Source: Hevea brasiliensis
Taxonomy: Eukaryota > Streptophyta > Magnoliopsida > Malpighiales > Euphorbiaceae
DNA: 64,000 bases
Assembly (NCBI RefSeq): GCF_030052815.1
Contig: NC_079496.1
Location: 69,429,652 to 69,493,651 of the forward strand
Direction of reading: 5' to 3'
A program made the position numbers and the translations under genes. The notes under the pieces were generated by a model. The model was not told where the DNA came from, ran no database searches, and saw nothing but the letters and a program-made list of their open reading frames with translations. Positions within the stretch are counted from its first letter, which is position 1; every line of letters starts with the position of its first letter. Positions 44,364-56,256 of this stretch are shown in pieces.

Positions 44364-46206
44364 ATGAGTGGCACCGATGGTCAGAGAGTTAAAAGCCCAC
44401 TGTCCGTTCACTTCCCATGGTCTTTAGAAGAGGGTGATGAAGCTGGACCAATTGGGCGATCCAAACTTGATATAACAACCGTTCCGACCACCAGTCAGAC
44501 TACTGGGCTAATGCCAAGACAATATCCAGTTACGAGGAAGGAAAATCTACTTGTGGATGAGTTCCCATCGAGCCTTGGGATATCTGATCTCGAGTTGATT
44601 AGCCTAGAATTCAATCTCCCAATCGAATTTTTTGAGCTCATTAAGTGCCATGGGGATCTTTGAGCCGATCACTTCTTTGATGAAGTAGATTTGATTATGG
44701 TGTATGAAGAGCAATTAAAAGCTGAGCTGCAATTTACTCTAGAGCAATTTTATAAGGACGTTCTAAAGTATCACCGAGTTAGTGTAGCTCAAGTACATCT
44801 AAACTCCTAGCAAACTCTGGTGGCCTTCAGAGGTCTTTGCCTAGCTAAGGGACTAGAGCCCATAGTGAAGGTCTTCGTCGAACTTCATAGGCTTGCTTTA
44901 CGAAAGGATGATGAATTCTGGTTCTTTTAAGCAAAGCTGAACTGTGAGCTCTTCACCGATCTCCCTTCCTTGCTTAAAATTAGAAAGATCAGTTCTTTAT
45001 CCTTAGGAGTAAATATCCTAATGGCTTTGTGGGAATTCCCTGTAGCTGGAATTGCCTGGTCTCAAAGCCAGAAAAGAAAATCACCCTAAATGAAGCAGAG
45101 GATGCCATGGTGAAGGAACTGAAAAGCCAGGCAACCACTTGCAGATACTCATGTTCGGACATGATCCTTATCGAGCTGAAATGGTGGATAATGAGTGTGA
45201 TCGCCCATGAGAACATCGAGTTGCAACTCTTTGACTTTGGCCCCAGGACAAGTAAAACCCGGATCTTTGACCTCTTAGCCCTAGTGATCTCACTAACTTG
45301 CTTTTCTGTGGAGACATGGTGGGAGGTTAAGCTGCGAGAGAAACTCATAAGCAAAATAAGCAGCTCAGTAGGAAGGTGCTAGAAATGAAGAGAGTTGAGG
45401 CTCAGAAGAGAGCCAGGACTGAAGAGACAAGCTCCAAGGTTCGAATCTAAGAGCAGCCCATCCCTGAAGTGCAAATCCTCACTACAAAGCCTCCCACCCA
45501 TTCTGAACCCCCTTCCCAACCTCTGGTCTCTTCAACAACAGAGGACGAATCCTCAGGGCAGGGAGCTTCGTCTGGGTAACCTCTCTCACAAGGTGCTAAA
45601 ATACTACTCCAATCATTGGAGAAGAAGAAATCGGTGTGCGGCAACCTTGACTTAGCAAAACTATTGAGCACTATGATCTGCTTTCCTGAGAACCGAATGA
45701 AAATGGGCCCTGAGAATATTGATGATCTTCTCAGCCTCTCAATGATTTTGAGCTCAGAAATGATGGTGACCCAGCACGTGGTCAGAGAAAAGGTTTATCT
45801 TATGAAGAGGGAGACGTCAAAAATGGCCCAAGATGTGGTGGCAGCATAGAACCAACTCTCTACTGCAAATGCTTGGATCATCGAACTAGAACAACAAGAG
45901 AAGTCTAATGAAGAGAGGGCAGCTAGGTTAGAGAAGGAACTTGATGATGTCCAGGTTAAGTTCACTGAGGAGATCCAAGCAAAGGAGGAAGAGGCTCTGA
46001 TGAAGGAAGCTAGGGCTTATGTGAAAGCCCATAATGATCTCCATATCGAGCTCACTAAGTGCTATCCCAATGAAGACTTCGCCTGGCTCGAGGAACTTGC
46101 TCCGGGCACCGAGGCAGAGAGTGAGGGTGACTAAGAGGGGGAGGAGGGAGTGAATGTTGAGAATGTACCTGAAGAGTGGGCTGGGAAAGACCCTCCTGCT
46201 GAATGA
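44364..46206 (+). pseudogene. Antisense ORF of the Ogre-type LTR ('putative gypsy type transposon' domain)
   Basis: The ORF runs opposite to the element. It opens MSGTDGQRVKSPLSV. The middle has VYEEQLKAELQFTLEQFYKD, then VSVAQVHLNS, LVAFRGLCLAKGLEPIVK and RKDDEFWFF, the layout of the plant Transposase_28 / 'putative gypsy type transposon' family (PF04195, from memory). The C-terminus is a Glu/Lys-rich coiled coil (AARLEKELDDVQVKFTEEI) ending FAWLEELAPGTEAESEGD. Antisense extra ORFs of this type have been described in Tat-clade elements. Stops after 44661 and 44808 and several frame changes disable this copy. Despite the family name it need not be a transposase; its role is unknown. Confidence 0.65.
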
Positions 46207-47060
46207 CTTTGTACCCTCTTACCTTTTGAAATGAATTAACTCTTTTTTTATGATCAATTTTCTTAATGAGATCAGAAGAACATTAGATCAAGTTACATGC
46301 ACAAGTACTGAAATAGATCAAGAAAAACTAACTCCCAATCAATTGAATAAAGTTAAACATAGAACTAGATGATTTTGAGATCGGTTATTAATCATAAAAC
46401 ATTAGACGTTGCCTTAAAGAGATCAAAAAACCATTGCATATGAACATCATAATTGATGACCCTGAGATCGAATGTCAATCAAAACCTTGAGACATTTGAG
46501 GAGTGATTAGGAATATTGTAAAGATCAGAAAAGTGACTTTAGATCGGATCATAATCGAAGTAACTTGCTAGGATAGGAATAATTATTTAGAAATCGGATA
46601 AAACATTAGCTTTATTTTGAGTAATTCAAGCTAGATAACTGATCACAAAACTATTTGCAATTTGGAATTTTAGGGTACTTTGAACATAGTGAGATCAAAA
46701 AACAACAAAATGCAAGATCGAATGATCCGAAGATTTGATATCGATCAGAACAGGTCAAATAAAGATGAAGAGATCGGAAAATGGCTTTTAAGGTGCATGA
46801 AAACACAGTTTTAAAACTTAAAACATAAGCATACAATGAAAATATCGAAAAACAACCTAACTGTGCGTGAGATCGAATTATTCTAAAGACGAACCATTAC
46901 TGTATTCAGATAAGAGACCTGTGATTGGATTGTAATTTAGGTAGCTTATTGAGGTCCGATGATATTCAGATGGGGAAATTCATTTACTGATTAAATTGCA
47001 TAATAACTTTTAAAAGGAAAATTCGTATTTTTAAAGGCTGACCAAAATATGGTGTCTACA

Positions 47061-48198
47061 AGGTCCAAGGCTTATTTTGCGGCCAAAACACTTAAGGCTT
47101 TCTTCTTTCATCTCTCTCTCAACTTTAGGGCATTAAAGAGCTCTTTGAATAGATTTCCTTGAGTTTTTAAAGATTTAGAGGTTAATTCTTCTATTTAGAA
47201 GTGTGGAAGAGAATATTCAAGCTTTGATGTTGCAGTTCTCTCACCTCCAATATATAAGAAAAGAGGTAGCCTTCTTTTCTTCTTGATCTAATGGGTAGAT
47301 CTAAGAAAGTTGATGAGGAATTAAATTTTGATAACTTTAATTTCATGAAAAGTTGTTTTAAGTTAAGTTTTTAGGGAAATTTATACATTTTAAGGTTAGG
47401 GGTTCGTGATCTTCTGTTAAAGTTGCATGTTTTATGGTTAGAATAGTTATGTATAAATGTTATTGGCCTTAAATGGCTAGTTTCCCCTAATAGATTTGAA
47501 AAAATCTATGTATATGCTATTTTGGGCTTGTGGAAAACCTAGGATTTGAGTTTTTGATGAATGTATGTAGGTTTTAAGTATATTTTCAAATTGTTTTAGG
47601 CCTCAAAGATGTGTATATATGATGGAATTATGTTTTGGAACTTTGAAATGAGTTTAGGTGTTGATAGGAGAAGGAATTTGTAGGTTTTCGACTTGGGAAT
47701 TCTAGAAATCTCCAAGTTGAGTTGCTGAAAGCTAGAGGTTCAATAGTCAAAACATGCAGTTTCTTGGAAAATCTGGAAAATTTCCAAGTTCGACAGCTGA
47801 AGTCAGCACTGGCAAAAGTGTTATCTGAAGCTTAAAACTTCGACAGCCGAAGTGGATTCTGCCTGCTTTTATCTCCCTTATTTTCTAAGGTTCCAAAAGA
47901 TGGTTTATGATTCCTAAAGGCCTAGAATAAGATGTTTATTATATGTATAGATTTTTAAAACCTTGTATAACACTCTAAGGTCCAATTTTTTAGGATCGAG
48001 CTTGAGGGACTCAAAAGAGTAAGGATCAGAGGATAGCTCATATTCGAGTAAGATGGTTGATAGGCTATAAAAGGTGAGTAACTCTAACCTTAATAAAATA
48101 AAAACTATTTATAGGTAATTAATAAGCATCCTCATGCATCATGTCATATTTATTTAAGATGTATGCATCTAGAACATGAAGATGTTGCATAATTGCAT
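47061..48198. repeat. Older repeat-like sequence, left part of the target of solo LTR C
   Basis: No gene is visible. A pyrimidine-rich leader-like start (TTCTTTCATCTCTCTCTC) and the phrase TTCGACAGC(C/T)GAAGT, repeated at 47799 and 47858, suggest the interior of another LTR or retroelement. It continues at 55925-56256 past solo LTR C. Identity is unresolved. Confidence 0.4.
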
Positions 48199-49493
48199 TG
48201 TAACGCCCTCACCGTAGGTAGTCCGTACATTCTTCTGTTTTGACGACTTATGTCTGTTCAGACAGTTAGAATGTCTGGAACTACGTTTAAACTATAGTGA
48301 GGAAGCATACATTGAGGGAATAAATGTTAAGAAAATATAGGAAAAATTTAGAGAAAATAAATTAAAATTTAGAGAATTTATAAATTGGTACAAAAATAAT
48401 AAAAATAACCCAATATGCACCATGAAGGGCATTTTGGTCATTTCACCTCCAGAGTTGAATTTTGACCTAAATGTCAAAAATTAAAAATTTCAGAGAATTA
48501 AAAAATTTACATAAGTCAAAAACCTTATAAATTGAATTAGAAAAGAAGAAGAAAAGAAGAAGAAAAAGAAAAGAAAAGGAAAAAAAGCTTAGAAAACTTA
48601 AAAATTTAAAGTACAAAATTTAAAATATATATATACCATTAGAGACAAAACCCACTAACCCTTTTCTTCCTCCACTTCTTCTGTCTCTCTCTTTCTCTCC
48701 CATGGCCGGCTGCTAGCTCTATTTCCCTCCATTATTGTCAAGCTTGATTTCCCAAGCTTCTACCTATCAAAACCCATAACTCACTTCATTAAAAATCCTC
48801 CCCACACCCTAAGGAAGTTATAGATACCCATAAAGAGGAGAAAAGTTGAAGTTTAGGAAGCTTGAAATTGGATCACCACAAAGGTTAGTGCTTTAAACTT
48901 TTAATCTCTTCTTTAAGCATGAATATCATGCTAAATCAAGTGAAAATTTGCATGAAATTTAAAAGAAAATTTAAAGGAAATAACCCTTGATTTTCGACAG
49001 CCATAGTATTAGGGGTAATTGATGCTTTTAATGGTCTTAACTATGTTAGTAATGGTGTGTGATGAGTGTAATTAAATTAAATTGTGAAATTTATGCATTG
49101 ACTATGAGTTATGAAAATTCAAGTTAGGGTTTTGATTGAAAATTTGGAATTTTGTGCAAGTGATGAAATTTGACTTGTTAAGATGGATTGGTGATTTATA
49201 GAAGTACTATGTATGCCAATTGAAGTACGGGAGTTGGAGGAATTGAGATATTGGGAGTATTTAATTTTCTGCAGGTTGGGACTTAATGAGTCCAGTCCAT
49301 TTATTGAACCATAACTGAAAATGTGTGACTCCAATTGGTATGAGGCCAATTGGAAGTGAAATTAGACTCAAAATAGCCCATTTTTCATGCAGACACCATG
49401 CCCAAATTTTGTCAAAATCATGACCAATTCTCTACCCAAACCTGGATGACCAAACACTGAAACCCAGAAAATTACCAAATGAACAGTATGTGT

Positions 49494-50440
49494 TGGTCAT
49501 AACTCTCTTTATACTGGTCCAAATAACCTACAATTTACATCAATGGAAAGCATAGACATAGGGCTACACTTTTCGTGAAGACCACTTGACCCAGTTTTGC
49601 CTTTAACCAAGTCAAATTATTAGTACAAGTTGGGTTACTAAAACTGCCAACCCAGAAATTGACCAAAACACTATTCCTTTGGTATGCTTGACCAGATTTG
49701 GCAAAAATGTCATAATTTGGTCTCCAAAGTTGCAAATTGAGTAAAGCTAGTGCCAAAAGTTTTATAAGACATGGCACAATAATTTTTATGTTTTGACCAA
49801 GCTCCAGAAACCATTGCATTCTAGGGAAAATATTAGCCAAAATTAGGAATTGAAATTTGGAAATGTTAAGTTGAACCCAGAATGCCATGTGATACCCATG
49901 TGTTCATTTGGCCATAACTCTCACTAGAAATTCCATTTGAGATGTACCAATATGATCTAGAAATATGATATTTAGGGCTACAACATTGATTCAAACACCT
50001 TTGCCAAATTCTAAGTGTAAAGACCCTAAAAAGAGAGTCAAACATGCTGCCCTAAAGTTTGACTATTGCCTTTATAGGATTAAGAGTCCAGGTCAATACA
50101 TTGACCATAACTCACTACACCAAGCTTGAAAAATTATGAAATTGTACCTGGGAGTCCCTAAGACATAGAGGAACAAATCTTATGAAGGAACCTAAGTCTA
50201 AAAATGACCATAAAATGATCAAATGACTGGTCAAAGTTTATTGACCAAGAATTGCCAATTCTGGACAGCTTAGAGGCAAATGGACCAGTTATGGTATTTT
50301 GACCATAACTTGAGTTCTATAACCCTGAATTGAGTGATTCAAAAACTGAAATTCAAGTTTAAACATAGAGGAGCAATTTTTATGAAGGAAGTGTGATCAG
50401 ATAGACATCCTAACCTAGCCAAATTCCTAGATAAATTTAA
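49494..50440. repeat. Diverged ~200-bp repeats inside solo LTR C
   Basis: Units begin near 49494, 49707, 49909, 50099 and 50296. Each begins with a GACCATAACT-like phrase, then has a GACATAGAG- or ACATAG-type centre and a TTATGAAG(G/A) end. Spacing is 190-213 bases. The same unit underlies the 223-bp array at 4694-5331. Confidence 0.65.
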
Positions 50441-51126
50441 TACATCAAAATGAACCTAAAGAAAGGTTCGTGGAAAAATGCTATACATGATAATTAAAAC
50501 ACTCATAAGCCTGATTTAAATATTAAAAATGATATGAATATGTAAATTGGGACTAATGTCCTATTAATATGAAATTAATGGTACTACTGAACAGTACTAG
50601 AAAATAGTGACAGTGAATAGTTCTAAAATAATTAAAAATGTTTAATTGCCCATAGTATACCTAGACTTATTTATTTAGTTTGAATAAAATGGTATACCAA
50701 TTAGGGACTACAGATAGCAGTACTGCCTATCGAGAAAATTATGAACTGATAATATATGTCTGGTATGATTGTTCTACAGGCTATATGCCTACTTACTGGC
50801 CATTGTGCCTACTTTATTTCTAGCTTTACAAGCCTGACAGCGGGTCACGTGCCCGACAGCTAGCCTCGTGCCTAACAGATATATACAGGGTAGACATATA
50901 ACTATCTAACCTGTATACTCCCATGTATCCAGCTCTTATAGTCTGTTATAGGTTTCTTGGGCATTGATAATGATTAATTAATACTAAATATACAATAAGT
51001 AAATAGAAAAGATCCTAATAATTTTAATTATTTTCAAAGTGCAATAAAAATGTAAAAGACCAAGAAGTTATGAATTGCAATTATTATTTCAATTGTTAAA
51101 TTATTGTTATTATAAATTATGCACAA

Positions 51127-51166
51127 CTAAGCATTATGCTTAGCGCGTTGGTTTTCCATCGCGTAG
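51127..51166 (+). promoter_or_regulatory. Paired stem-loops in solo LTR C
   Basis: CTAAGCA/TGCTTAG with a three-base loop is followed by CGCG...CGCG whose inner pairs are T-A and G-C around a TTTT loop. In element D the inner G-C pair is C-G instead, so pairing is kept while the bases change. Confidence 0.6.
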
Positions 51167-52170
51167 ATATTGGAGACCAGTCCGAGCAGCCACAGTAGCA
51201 GCACCAGTAGTGCTCTGACCAGATCTGCCACCGTCCAGAGTTCACCTCACCAGTCTTTTGTATTTTGGTAGGGCCCATGTATAGACTAGTATTTTGGTTC
51301 ATTATGTCTAGTCATGATGTAATTACTAGTTTATGGTGTATTTCATTTTGGAAATGTCAGTAAACTTTGAGATTGAAATAAAAACTTGTAATTTATTATC
51401 TATGAATTTCCATATGAATGCAATAGATGATACTTCATTTTGAGATCTTATAAATAGTTGTAAATGATATGATAAAAGAGAATATGATATGGAAATGTGT
51501 GAAATGAATATGGACATGTTAACAGGTGTCACACCCTACCCCTTAGTTAGATGTAACATGATCCCATAGTACATCTAATGATTTACCGTACTTCGCCTAC
51601 CGGTAACCCATTAAATATACTACAAGGGATTTTAAAACTATTTTCTTACATTTGGGAAGTGGTGATCATTTTGGTAGGAAATAAAAACATTTCATTGAAG
51701 TATGAAAACTAGTTAAGATTTTTGTCCCATTTTATTTTTTCACAAATTTTATAAAAATTTCGGTAGAGTGTCGTCTGTATTTTGAGAAAATAGTTCTTCA
51801 AAAACCTGTAAAAACACTTTCAATAATTATTTTCACAACTCCCAACCCAAATCAACTCAACTCAACACAGTTTAATTTAATTTCACAACTCAACCAAAAA
51901 TTTGTAATCTCAAAATACTTCACAAATTCATTCACATTGCATATAGTACTTAATTTACAAATAGAGATATTAATTTGCAAAAGAAAATCCAAAATAACAT
52001 TATTACAATTTACTGTACAACTGCTCAACTTTACATTAATACATATGACATTAAACTATTTACATCAAAATAAACTACAAGAGTATAACTAAATACCCGT
52101 ACAAAAGTCTCCGTGTAGTCCCAAAAAAATCAGTAGCTCACTCTACTGCTTTTTCCTTGTCTCTATCTGC

Positions 52171-52210
52171 GACAGCAAAGAAAGCTGTCACTGAGTATAA
52201 AAATACTCAG
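52171..52210 (-). promoter_or_regulatory. Paired stem-loops in the minus-strand solo LTR
   Basis: In + coordinates GACAGC/GCTGTC closes a seven-base loop at 52171-52189, and CTGAGTAT/ATACTCAG closes a four-base loop at 52191-52210. TGGTGCACAA follows, the complement of the TGCACCA that precedes the pair in other LTRs. Confidence 0.65.
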
Positions 52211-54976
52211 TGGTGCACAATAAAATACAAAATGCGTAATATAAAACATTTATGAACAATTCATAATTCAAAAATCTCACAATCACATTTCACAATTTTT
52301 CAAATCACAATTATAGCAAATCATAATTTTCAAAGCTTAATATAACACAAATTTGATCAAACAATTTAATAATCATAGTGTTGCCAATCAATAACACAAC
52401 TTAGGCCATGACACAAAATTTCTAAACATGCCATGTTGTACACCACGACAAGGCAAACTCACCCCACTAATCGAAATCAATGAGGGAGGTGGCTAGCTAG
52501 CTAATGAGTACTCATTTAAACTCACCTCCTGATTGGGAAGCCAAAGAGGGAGGAATATAGTCAAACTCACTCCATAAATGGAAGAGGAACATAATAAGGG
52601 ACTACCATGCCAAGTGTGAATCAAAAAAATTTAAAACTATGATATTCAATTATAATTGATACAACAATTAAACAAACTTCTTTTCAAATCTCCATTTCCA
52701 AAGTAGGCAACACACAAATTATCAAATAAAATTTCCAAGGCCATAACCAAATTCAAAACCATATTGTTCAAATATTTCATATAAATCAATAAATAATTTT
52801 CATTTCAAATTTCCATTGTAAAATAAGCAACACAACATTCTCGAAATTCATAATGAATAAAACACATTCACAATGTATAACAAATCAATTTTCATTGTGA
52901 AAACTATAATTTATAAATTTTTGTGCACAAACCTGACATGAGTCGCTTCTAGGCCTTGACTCAGTCCCTTAGACCTTCCGGGTCTTTTTCAACTGAAACA
53001 CGAAATTTATAGTGTCTCAGTATTTTATCTCACAATAAATCCAATAATTAATTCATAAATATTCAATTCTAGCCCTAATATGCTTAAACTTACATTCTTC
53101 AAAATTTTCATATTGAGGTTACTATTCATGATACTATTCAAGTCAAAATATTGACTTCTTTATGCTTAAAAGGTATGGGAAATCCAATTATACCCACATA
53201 GCACATTTTGGTTACCTAACTTACTGGTTTTGTTCATTTTCTCAAAACTTAAGTCTTTTAGGTAAACTTTTAAATTTTCAGTTTTGGTAACCTATTTTTT
53301 ACTGTTCCATTAGTCATGTTGCTGTTAGAATTTAGGCAAGTTTTCTTCATAGAAATTATTCCTTATTGTCTTAAATTTATTCTCCTTTTTGAATCACTCC
53401 ATTTGGAGTTTTGTAGCTCAAGTTATAGCCATTTGAACATGGCTGGCCGGATTGGCCTAACCAAGATTTCTAGGCACCAAAACTGGTTCTGGCAGTTTTA
53501 GGTCACTAAATCTGGGTGGCTAAATGACTTGGTTAAGGGCATAATTTGGGTTTGTTTTCTTCATGAAAGTTGTAGGTCTATATCTCAGCTTTTTACTGGT
53601 AAAATTTCAGGTCATTTGGACCTGGCTAGCCTAAGTTATGGCCAAATGAAAAATACTATTCATTTGGTCATTTTGTACAGGGCGGAATACCTAAGTCCTG
53701 ATTTGGTCAATTTGTTCACTATGCTATGGTCACATTTTGGGCATGATTCCTGAATGAAAAATGTGTCATTTTGTGTCTAGTTTCATTCCCAATTGGCCTC
53801 ACACCAATTAGGTTGGTAAATTTTTAGTTTTGGTCCCTGAAAAGGAGCTTGGTCATGCTGCCTGTAGAATGACCATATCCAATCCGAATTCAAACTCAAT
53901 TCCAACACTTCCTGCGCACTACAATTGGTCATACATGACCATTCCTCAACTCAAGCAAGGTCAAACACATCATTTAGCTAATTATCACATTTTTCCTCCC
54001 AAAACCCTAGGTGCCAAACCCTAATTTTCATGCAATTCAAATTTAATGCATTTCAATCACCAATACATAGTTTACACACATAATTCAACTTAAACACTCA
54101 TTCAAATACATCAAATTCATTCATTCTCAAACCCTAACCTACTGCTAGCCTAATTTCTATTTGATCCACCATGCTTGATTTTGTTTAATTTTTCCACAAT
54201 TTCTAGATTAACTCATGCATATAAACATAATTCTAAAGAAAAATCTAGTGGTTAATTACTAACCTTTTCCTTTGAATTTCAAATCTTTTATCTCTATTTT
54301 TCCTCCTTCCTTTTCTTGATCAATCACCTTCTCAAGTTGGTCTAACAAGTTTTAATGAAGAATTTGGGGACAAAGTGGGGTTAAGTGATTGGAAAAAAGC
54401 TTAAACTCAAGCTTTCATGGTGGGTCTTCAATGGTGGCCAAGTGAGAGGAGAGGGAGCCGACACACTTAGGTGGAGAAGAGGAAATGCTTTATTTTTTTC
54501 CAATTTTGTGTTTATTTTATGTGTTTTAGTCTTATTTGACTTGGTGAATTATGGTGGGGAAAATTAAAATGAGTTTTGACATCATGATGATGTCATCCAA
54601 TGATGTAATAACACTTTTTCTCTTTTTTTTTTTTCTTTTGCATTTATTTTTTCATTAATTCTTTAATTTAATTCTTGATTCTGAAATTTTCTTTTCTCTT
54701 ATTTTATTGGACAGTTAGGTCAGGAGTCAGCTCTAGAGGTCAATTGACCAAATTGCCTCTCGCCGGTTCGACCCGATTTGCAAATAATTCAATATTTCTT
54801 CCGGATCCCTGATCTAATTATTTGACCGGCTTAACAATTCTTTTTCGTGATTTTCTCTTTTCCACTGTGTTCGCAATAGTCCTAAGGACCGTGGCTTCAC
54901 ATTTTATGGTTCGAAATTTAAGTTTAAATTGACCTCACAATCCTTTCTGAGAAGGTCAGCCATCGCTGTGACTCTC

Positions 54977-55511
54977 TATCACGACCCAGGGATGGGGTTG
55001 GGACGTGCTTATTCAACCAGCTACGCACTGGGGTGGAAACTTCGTGTCCCACATCGGAAACGGGAAGAAAAGATTTGGGCCATATATGTGGGAGCCTTCC
55101 TCACCTAGTTAGCGCGCTTTTGGGAATGAAACCTCCCAAGGGACAAATCCGTGAGGCCCATGGGCCAAAGCGGACAATATTAACTGGAAAAGGATTGGCC
55201 CGTGACTTTTGGTATCAGAGCTGGACTCCCTCTAGTACGGTGTGTGGTGTGAGGGCGCACCAGGCGGAAGCTGGTGGGCTTGTCATGACCCAGGGATGGG
55301 GTTGGGACGTGCTTGTTCAACCAGCTACGCACTGGGGTGGAAACTTCGTGTCCCACATCGGAAACGGGAAGAAAAGATTTGGGCCATATATGTGGGAGCC
55401 TTCCTCACCTGGTTAGCGCGCTTTTGGGAATGAAACCTCCCAAGGGACAAATCCGTGAGGCCCATGGGCCAAAGCGGACAATACTAACTGGAGAAGGATT
55501 GGCCCGTGACA
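54977..55511. mobile_element. TRIM (terminal-repeat retrotransposon in miniature), 535 bp
   Basis: Two direct repeats of 231 bp (54977-55207 and 55281-55511) flank a 73-bp interior. The interior starts with the PBS TGGTATCAGAGC at 55210-55221 and ends in a purine-rich GGAAGCTGGTGGGCT just before the second repeat. The second repeat has TG...CA ends (TGTCATGACC to CCGTGACA); the first begins TA and ends CT. CTCTC flanks both sides (54972-54976 and 55512-55516). The repeats share phrases such as CCCACATCGGAAACGGGAAG and GCCCATGGGCC that recall common plant TRIMs. It has no coding capacity and would need proteins from an autonomous element. Orientation, from the PBS, is plus. Confidence 0.9.
55210..55221 (+). 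other. Primer-binding site of the TRIM
   Basis: TGGTATCAGAGC, initiator tRNA-Met type, lies two bases after the first terminal repeat. Confidence 0.9.
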
Positions 55512-55924
55512 CTCTCGGCTCATTTAACCTCTTATGTTCTGTTTTTCTTATTTATACTTAACTATTTGAAAATTACTAATTATTTGTTTTCAAGGCTTCT
55601 CTAGGTGTCTTAAACATAGTTCTAATCCTCTTAATTGTTCGGACAGACACTGATCTTCGAAACAGTGTAATTTACCAGGCTATGCAAATAGGGGTGTTAC
55701 AACAGGTGATTAGTAGAAACCCGCCAGATGCTAATAAAACAGAGGAAGCTCTGTCTGGGTCTCCACAGAAATAAGTTACAAAAAAAAAATTCTACACAGG
55801 GATTACAACTTTTAAATGATATTAAAAGTTTACAATAGATATGATAAAAACAAGATGGAGTGCTCCGACACCGAATGTGGCACTTCTTACTCGGCTATAT
55901 AGTAGACGGGTAAGGGGAATCACA

Positions 55925-56256
55925 TGCATAATTTGTTATTGGTACATGTATAGATGTTGGATGACCCACTAACTCCCCCATTGTTTATGATGATGTAATA
56001 TTTTGTATGTTATGGATCCATAAGTAAATTCCATGAGGAGATCTCTAAGTTGCCCTTCAAGGGAGATATGTAAGTTAACCTAGGGTACATGACACAGGTC
56101 ATGTCTAAAAAAAAAGTTTAGGCAGTTGCTAGCAATGATATCCATCTTACGTGAAATATTTGTGATGTGAAAACACACGTGAATGATGCATTACACATGT
56201 GTGAATGAATGATATAATTAATGATAATTAGTTTACTCACTGAGTTTGTATAAGCT
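55925..56256. repeat. Right part of the older target sequence
   Basis: No gene is visible. It continues 47061-48198 across solo LTR C (TGCAT duplication at 55925-55929). The phrase GTTTACTCACTGAGTTTGTA at 56231 resembles LTR text of other plant gypsy elements, but I cannot name the family. Element E is inserted directly after AAGCT at 56256. Confidence 0.4.

Larger units (their letters stand above)
40359..47060 (-). mobile_element. 5' LTR of the Ogre-type element, about 6.7 kb
   Basis: On the minus strand it starts TGTAGACACCATATTTTGG at 47060, the usual opening of this clade's LTRs, and ends GCGATA at 40359, just before the PBS; the final CA appears mutated to TA. Length 6702 bp suits Ogre LTRs. 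It contains a 75-bp degenerate array, two diverged copies of a plus-strand promoter-like segment, and an antisense ORF (44364-46206). The 3' LTR is not in the window. Confidence 0.78.
51527..55701 (-). mobile_element. Solo LTR of family 2 (minus), inserted in LTR C
   Basis: On the minus strand it starts TGTAACACCCCTATTTGCAT, matching the B LTR start, and ends GGGTGTGACA. ACAGG precedes it at 51522-51526 and follows it at 55702-55706, a clean 5-bp duplication. Without the TRIM it is about 3.63 kb. Stem-loops lie at 52171-52210 (stems of 8 and 6 bp, both perfect) and the TGACATCA palindrome at 54577-54595. No internal region remains, so this is a recombination product. Confidence 0.9.
48199..55924 (+). 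mobile_element. Solo LTR C (plus), interrupted by a nested LTR
   Basis: It starts TGTAACGCCCTCACCG and ends GGGTAAGGGGAATCACA, with TGCAT at 48194-48198 and again at 55925-55929. Subtracting the nested insertion and its duplication leaves about 3.55 kb, a normal LTR length here. It shares the paired stem-loops (51127-51166), the subterminal block, and about five ~200-bp internal repeats (49494-50440) with the other LTRs. A solo LTR arises by recombination between the two LTRs of an element. A purine-rich GAA tract lies at 48541-48590. Confidence 0.85.

Noticed and set aside
44364..46206. A host gene in the 44-46 kb region
   Set aside because: The text fits a known extra-ORF family of Tat-clade elements, lies between the LTR terminus and the PBS, and is full of stops.
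55033..55416. A 127-codon plus-strand ORF with repeated protein text
   Set aside because: It falls entirely in the terminal repeats and interior of the TRIM. The repeated peptide only reflects the repeated DNA.
54977..55511. Cassandra-type TRIM with 5S rRNA
   Set aside because: I see no 5S promoter boxes or 5S-like text in the 231-bp repeat.
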